Part shown: one piece after another, positions 7,506 through 10,543 of the stretch
Layout: the number at the start of each line of letters is the position of its first letter
Numbering within the stretch: position 1 is the stretch's first letter
DNA from: an uncultured Bacillus sp.
GTDB taxonomy: Bacteria; Bacillota; Bacilli; Bacillales_B; DSM-18226
Reading direction: 5' to 3'
Length of the DNA stretch: 10,543 nucleotides
Assembly: GCF_946478885.1 (NCBI RefSeq)
Contig: NZ_CAMLDX010000112.1
Span: forward strand, 1-10,543
Position numbers and translations under genes: made by a program
The notes under the pieces: generated by a model
Seen by the model: only the letters and a program-made list of their open reading frames with translations
Databases searched by the model: none
What the model was told of the DNA's origin: nothing

Positions 7506-7738
7506 TATACAAAAGTGACCAAATTGAAATGTAGTTTTGCTTTCTTTCCGGTACGATGGCAGACATTGTTTACTTGAAAGAATTCTTTCAAGTAGGCATT
7601 TACCCTTTCAATTGCTGTTCTTTCGGCAAATAGATCTTTCCATTTTTCTGAACCACATGCCGAAGCCATATATTTGTATGCATCAAATAGGCCACACCTG
7701 TATTTTTTAGAGGGCATATTTTACGTTTACGACCGTTT
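7506..7738 (-). pseudogene. DDE transposase, C-terminal fragment
   Basis: The fragment reads KKYRCGLFDAYKYMAS, then EKWKDLFAERTAIERVNAYL, KEFFQVNNVCHRTGKKAK and LHFNLVTFVY. ERTAIERVNAYLKE is the conserved C-terminal block of a DDE transposase group common in Bacillus and Clostridium, containing the catalytic Glu. Upstream, KNGRKRKICP in the neighbouring frame joins on if one base is missing at about 7710. The match ends at FVY, where intron-like sequence takes over. No N-terminal two-thirds and no terminal repeats are seen. It starts directly after the stop codon of the membrane protein gene. Confidence 0.7.
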
Positions 7739-8158
7739 TTATAGTTTTTCCTCACTGGTGAAACCGATGAAATTGATAATTAGAATAAAAATAGGAAAGA
7801 ACATCAATGCTCCTATTGCAAGAAGACCTGTACTAGGATTAGGAGCGTCCCCTCCATAGGTTATCGGGAATAGAGAGGCAATGATATATGCAAAAAGAAC
7901 AAAATATGGAACCCAAAGGATAACTGTCCAAAAGTTTGCTTTTCGATTTTTTAACCACTTTTTTGTTAGGAAAAAGAGCAGGATTATATCAAATATAAAT
8001 ACAACAACAATAGTTATACTACTTAATGTATTTACATCACCAATATTCCAACCCGTTAGTCTACTAATCCTATAAACATTAGCCATAAGTTCGATTGGAA
8101 AAAGTATCATAAGAGCATATAGAATGCTGACCACATTTAATTTAAAGAAATATTTCAT
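7739..8158 (-). CDS. Four-helix integral membrane protein, unknown function
   Basis: The product is 139 residues and the frame is intact. Start ATG (8158-8156) is preceded by GAGGGGA at a suitable distance. Four hydrophobic segments are visible, at about residues 5-26, 46-65, 76-98 and 111-133. A basic loop (KKWLKNRK, 66-73) after the second helix points to the cytoplasm, and a Gly/Asp/Pro-rich loop (101-110) probably faces out. The C-terminus is short and acidic (TSEEKL). I do not recognise the family. It is the only intact gene among the mobile debris, so it is either a remnant of the original chromosome or cargo brought in with an element. Its TAA abuts the DDE transposase fragment, so the native C-terminus may have been trimmed. 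Confidence 0.75.
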   Translation of the reverse strand: MKYFFKLNVVSILYALMILFPIELMANVYRISRLTGWNIGDVNTLSSITIVVVFIFDIILLFFLTKKWLKNRKANFWTVILWVPYFVLFAYIIASLFPITYGGDAPNPSTGLLAIGALMFFPIFILIINFIGFTSEEKL

Positions 8159-8245
8159 TTGAAAATCCCCTCGTATATTATGTTTAGGCTCCTCTTAAGG
8201 AGTCCGTAATCCTTACTTTTCCTGTAATAAATCATATTTCTTGGG

Positions 8246-8300
8246 TGTCCCGAGATATTTCTAGATAATGAGATTAAGATCATTTGGGACAATTCTTTTT
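8246..8300 (+). repeat. Hairpin resembling the intergenic repeat arm at 5061-5076
   Basis: TGTCCC (8246-8251) pairs with GGGACA (8286-8291) over a 34-base loop, followed by ATTCTTTTT. TGGGACAATTCTTTTT (8285-8300) matches 5061-5076 at 15 of 16 bases, so it may be a worn copy of the same repeat and a plus-strand terminator-like structure. The rest of 8159-8345 holds no gene. It contains the leader of the membrane protein gene and a small CTCCT/AGGAG hairpin (8189-8202). Confidence 0.35.
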
Positions 8301-8359
8301 CCCCCTGTGGGCTTAACCACATTTTAAGACTGTTTCTCAGTGTACGTGCGCGCAGGCTG

Positions 8360-8480
8360 TTCTCCCTGTTCTTCGAACCTAGATGATAGTAGCTCTAGGG
8401 TGGCTTTCGAATCAGGGCAAGTTCTGATGCACGAGGTTGCTGGTCGGTGTCCACACCAGAGATATCTCAGGGCATCATAG
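8360..8480 (+). ncRNA. Candidate IS110 bridge RNA
   Basis: IS110-family recombinases are guided by a noncoding bridge RNA made from the element end next to the transposase gene. This stretch just upstream of the IS110 gene folds into two stem-loops, each with an internal loop, the layout expected of target- and donor-binding loops. Stem 1: CCCTG (8364-8368)/CAGGG (8413-8417), TTCGAA (8372-8377)/TTCGAA (8406-8411), CCTAGA (8378-8383)/TCTAGG (8394-8399). Stem 2: TGATGC (8425-8430)/GCATCA (8472-8477), CTGGT (8440-8444)/ACCAG (8455-8459), with large unpaired strands at 8431-8439 and 8460-8471. Ends of the RNA and loop specificities cannot be set without the intact element ends. Confidence 0.6.
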
Positions 8481-8503
8481 AAATGTACGGATGATTCTAT
8501 TTG

Positions 8504-8520
8504 AAAGGAGGGGACACCCC
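8504..8520 (+). promoter_or_regulatory. Ribosome binding site of the IS110 gene, masked by a small hairpin
   Basis: AAAGGAGGGG (8504-8513) precedes ATG 8521. GGGG (8510-8513) can pair with CCCC (8517-8520) across ACA, hiding part of the binding site right at the start codon. This would damp translation of the transposase. Confidence 0.5.
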
Positions 8521-9695
8521 ATGAAATTATTTGTTGGTTTAGATATTAATTCTTTTGATATTAAAGTTTGTATATTGGACGGTGAAGGTGAAAAACTTCA
8601 ATCTTTTTCCGTTTCTAATGATCTACCAGGTGCTACACAGCTGCGTGATCACATTTTAGAATGTACGAAGAACCAGACTATTCAGGCCTTAAAAATTGGC
8701 TTAGAATCTACATCCGTTTATAGTTTTCAACCATCTATGTTTTTGCACCATAATGAATCACTTAAAGGGCTTGGTACTAAAGTGTTTGTCATGGATCCAA
8801 AACAGATTGCCAACTTTAAGAAAAGCTATTCGGATATGGATAAGACGGATGAAATTGATGCGTTCGTGATTGCGATTATCTTCGATTCGATCGTAATTCT
8901 ATGTCCGTCGTGAAGGGAGAACAATATATTGCCTTACAACAATTGACTCGTTCACGTTACCAACTCATCCATCAGGTGACAAAAGAGAAATAACATTTCT
9001 TACAGCATTTGAGTTTTAAATGTAATACCTTTTCTCAGGAGGTTGATTCTTCCGTCTTCGGAAATGCCATGATGGATATGTTCTCTGAAAAGTTCAGCCT
9101 AGATGAACTAGCAGAAATGCTGTTAGAGAATCTGGCAAAATTCCTTCAGGAGAATGGTAAAACCGATTTAATGACCCTGAATGCGTAGCAAAATCTATTC
9201 AGAAAGCTATGCGTTCTTCGTATCGTCTAGATAAAGTGGTCGAAGATTCGATCGATCTTCTCCTTGGCACATCGATTGAAGTGATTCGAACAAGTAAAGG
9301 AGATAGAAAAAGGCATTGAGCACATCATGGCTGGCTTTGATGAGACACAGATTCTTCAATCCATCCCCGGGATTGGACCAGTATTCACGGCTGGTATTAT
9401 CGCTGAAATTGACCAAATTGAGCGTTTTGAAGATGAAACGAAAATAGCTAAATATGCCGACCTATACTGGCGAAAACACCAATCAGGACGATTCACTGCA
9501 GACGATACTTTCCTTTCTCATAACGGGAATCAATACCTTAGATATTACTTAGTTGAAGCCGCCAACTAAGTAAGAAGGCATATCCCCGAGTATCACGAAT
9601 ACTACGCTAAGAAATACAAGGAAGTACCGAAACATCAGCACAAAAGAGCACTCGTACTAACCACAAGAAAATTTGTGCGTTTGGTAGATGCGCTA
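8521..9695 (+). pseudogene. IS110-family transposase, decayed
   Basis: The start MKLFVGLDINSFD is typical of IS110. The DEDD acidic residues are visible as D8, E62 (GLESTSVYS), D110 and D113 (DKTDEIDA). The C-terminal domain shows SIPGIGPVFTAGIIAEIDQ and YWRKHQSGRF with the conserved Ser, then NGNQYLRYYLVEAAN. The gene is broken at least five times: a one-base loss at about 8873-8874 (GCGGAT to GCGAT), TAA at 8991-8993 replacing Gln, a one-base loss in an A run at about 9159-9162, a frame-changing indel at about 9290-9305, and TAA at 9567-9569 replacing Ser. Reading past the last stop gives RRHIPEYHEYYAKKYKEVPK and LTTRKFVRLVDAL, after which similarity ends at about 9695. The 75 bases from there to 9770 are unassigned. 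It cannot be active. Confidence 0.92.
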
Positions 9696-9770
9696 ATTAA
9701 TCCTTTTCTAAATTCCAGTATTTGTGATATAATTTCTGGTTTAGTTTAGTGCGGCTTTTTTCGAAAAATG

Positions 9771-10376
9771 GATCAGGCGCAGACTGGAGAGCTTCTACAC
9801 GGCGCTTGTAACCGGAACATCATTTATCAATTTCTTCATTGATTCCATTAATAGAAGACGTTTTTGAGCTTAGTAAAGGGAAGTCAATTGGCATGAAGGT
9901 ATGCCCGTCTGACCAGCCTAATGTAAGCATTCGAAATCCTTTATAAAATCGCATCTTCAAGGAAGCATGATCAAAACAACGGGCAAGCAACTCTACATTC
10001 TTACTACGATTTCGATCAAATGTAGAGTCATCAATAATGAGCACTTTTGGACGCTCCTTTGATGTAAGTACGCTAACTTTTTGAATGATAGCTACACTAA
10101 AGTATAAAAGGAACTTCCGCAAGCAAACTTGGAATGATTTAAAAAACGATAGACGGTATCTTTGCCCGGATAACGCACGCTCTTTTTGGATGTAACAAGG
10201 GCAAACCAATTTTTTTGATGAAAGATCAGGCTAAAAACAAGCTGAAACAAAAAGGCACATGAAAACCCAAAGCTTTTTCGAATGCCTGCTTGGCGCAGGT
10301 ATTTCGATACTTGTAATTCAGTGAATACTGCAGAAAGTTCATTTGGTAGTTGTTCAATTGAGTGTTTTTCCTTAGC
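9771..10376 (-). pseudogene. IS4-family transposase, N-terminal half with frameshift and stop
   Basis: From about 10373 the minus strand reads KEKHSIEQLPNELSAVFTEL, then YLRQAGIRKSFGFSCAFLFQ, QKNWFALVTSKK and PGKDTVYRFLNHSKFA. A one-base loss at about 10118-10121 (TGGCGG to TGCGG) breaks the frame. It resumes as RKFLLYFSVAIIQKV and ERPKVLIIDDSTFDRNRSK, which holds the first catalytic Asp. It continues through ELLARCFDHASLKMRFYKGF and LTLGWSDGHTFMPIDF to NGINEEIDK. A TGA (9822-9820) replaces the next codon, probably CGA (Arg), and CSGYKRRVEALQSAPD follows. The match stops there. The C-terminal part is at 6841-7244 on the opposite strand. The first codons continue in frame from the Fn3 fragment, so the element end and native start are missing or not recognisable. 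Confidence 0.88.
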
Positions 10377-10543
10377 AACCGCACTCCAGTTTAATGTAAC
10401 TGAATTGCTTGTCACTTCAGTTGCGTGAAGTTATTAGGTGTTAAAGGAGCGCTAACCTTTGGATCTGTTACGATAGGATTTACAACAGTATCTAGACTTT
10501 TAATAGGTGCCTGAATTAAGCCATATCCATAATATTTATCTTT
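10377..10543 (-). pseudogene. Subtilase-like C-terminus joined to the first half of an Fn3 domain; gene continues past the right edge
   Basis: The minus strand from the window edge reads KDKYYGYGLIQAPIKSLD, and YGYGLIQA is the motif that ends the catalytic domain of S8 subtilisin-like proteases. After a linker (VVNPIVTDPKVSAPLTP) comes NNFT, then TEVTSNSVTLNWSAV one frame over, the A and B strands of an Fn3 domain ending at its conserved Trp. Restoring one G at about 10424-10426 would give FTATEVTS in one frame, so a one-base loss is likely. Coding sequence then runs straight into the IS4 transposase. The missing second half of the domain is at 7245-7411. The intact protein would be a secreted protease with a C-terminal Fn3 module. 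The protease body lies outside the window. Confidence 0.65.

Larger units (their letters stand above)
6840..9770. other. Inferred inverted segment
   Basis: Two unrelated elements are each split across the ends of this interval, with their halves in opposite orientation: the IS4-family transposase inside the Fn3 gene, and the group II intron. Flipping 6840-9770 restores the colinear order of both. The right breakpoint falls where the minus-strand transposase stops matching its family (after SAPD, about 9771). The left one falls where the plus-strand transposase starts (SEQEIVR, about 6841). About 110-120 transposase residues between the two points are absent, so the event also lost DNA. This is inference from the layout. 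Confidence 0.65.

Noticed and set aside
8437..8520. N-terminal extension of the IS110 gene from GTG 8437
   Set aside because: ATG 8521 begins the conserved IS110 N-terminus and has the ribosome binding site. The upstream bases fit the bridge RNA structure.
6657..10376. Composite transposon or new island with two flanking IS copies
   Set aside because: The two flanking transposase fragments are the opposite ends of one IS4-family gene, not two copies, so they cannot flank cargo as a composite transposon.
1..10543. CRISPR array, tRNA, rRNA or a defence cassette
   Set aside because: I saw no regularly spaced direct repeats, no RNA gene hallmarks, and no nuclease, helicase or toxin-antitoxin motifs.

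Overview
The window looks like chromosomal DNA of a low-GC Firmicute in the Bacillaceae. Evidence includes strong AGGAGG-type ribosome binding sites, TTG and GTG starts, U-tracted hairpin terminators, an acetyl-CoA-type MetA, an fhs gene and a CwlO-like NlpC/P60 hydrolase with a WalR-like promoter site. No search could be run. Family assignments rest on recognised motifs and remembered family sequences.

Left half (1-6656) is ordinary housekeeping chromosome. A membrane-anchored trypsin-like (HtrA-type) protease lies on the minus strand and is broken by one in-frame TGA. metA (minus), carrying the Glu111/Cys142/His235/Glu237 signature of homoserine O-acetyltransferase, is divergent from fhs (plus), formate-tetrahydrofolate ligase. 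fhs overlaps by one base a 173-residue gene of unknown function. After a long imperfect hairpin repeat and a leader of about 190 bases with a WalR-like site comes a secreted coiled-coil plus NlpC/P60 peptidoglycan hydrolase, closed by a clear terminator.

Right half (6657-10543) is a graveyard of mobile elements in a decayed extracellular protease gene. In order it holds: a group II intron 5' end (+), the C-terminal third of an IS4-family transposase (+), the last half of a fibronectin type III (Fn3) domain (+), a group II intron 3' end (-), a DDE transposase tail (-), an intact four-helix membrane protein (-), a candidate IS110 bridge RNA and a broken IS110 transposase (+), the N-terminal half of an IS4-family transposase (-), and the first half of an Fn3 domain fused to a subtilase-like C-terminus (-).

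The arrangement has a simple explanation. Flipping about 6840-9770 makes both the split IS4/Fn3 gene and the split intron colinear again. The inferred ancestor had the NlpC/P60 gene and a subtilase-Fn3 gene converging on one terminator. A group II intron landed right after that terminator, an IS4-family element landed inside the Fn3 domain, and an inversion with loss of the IS4 middle followed. I found no convincing new defence or biosynthetic system. The best leads are the nested inversion history, the bridge-RNA structure, and the clustering of single-base deletions in the mobile genes.
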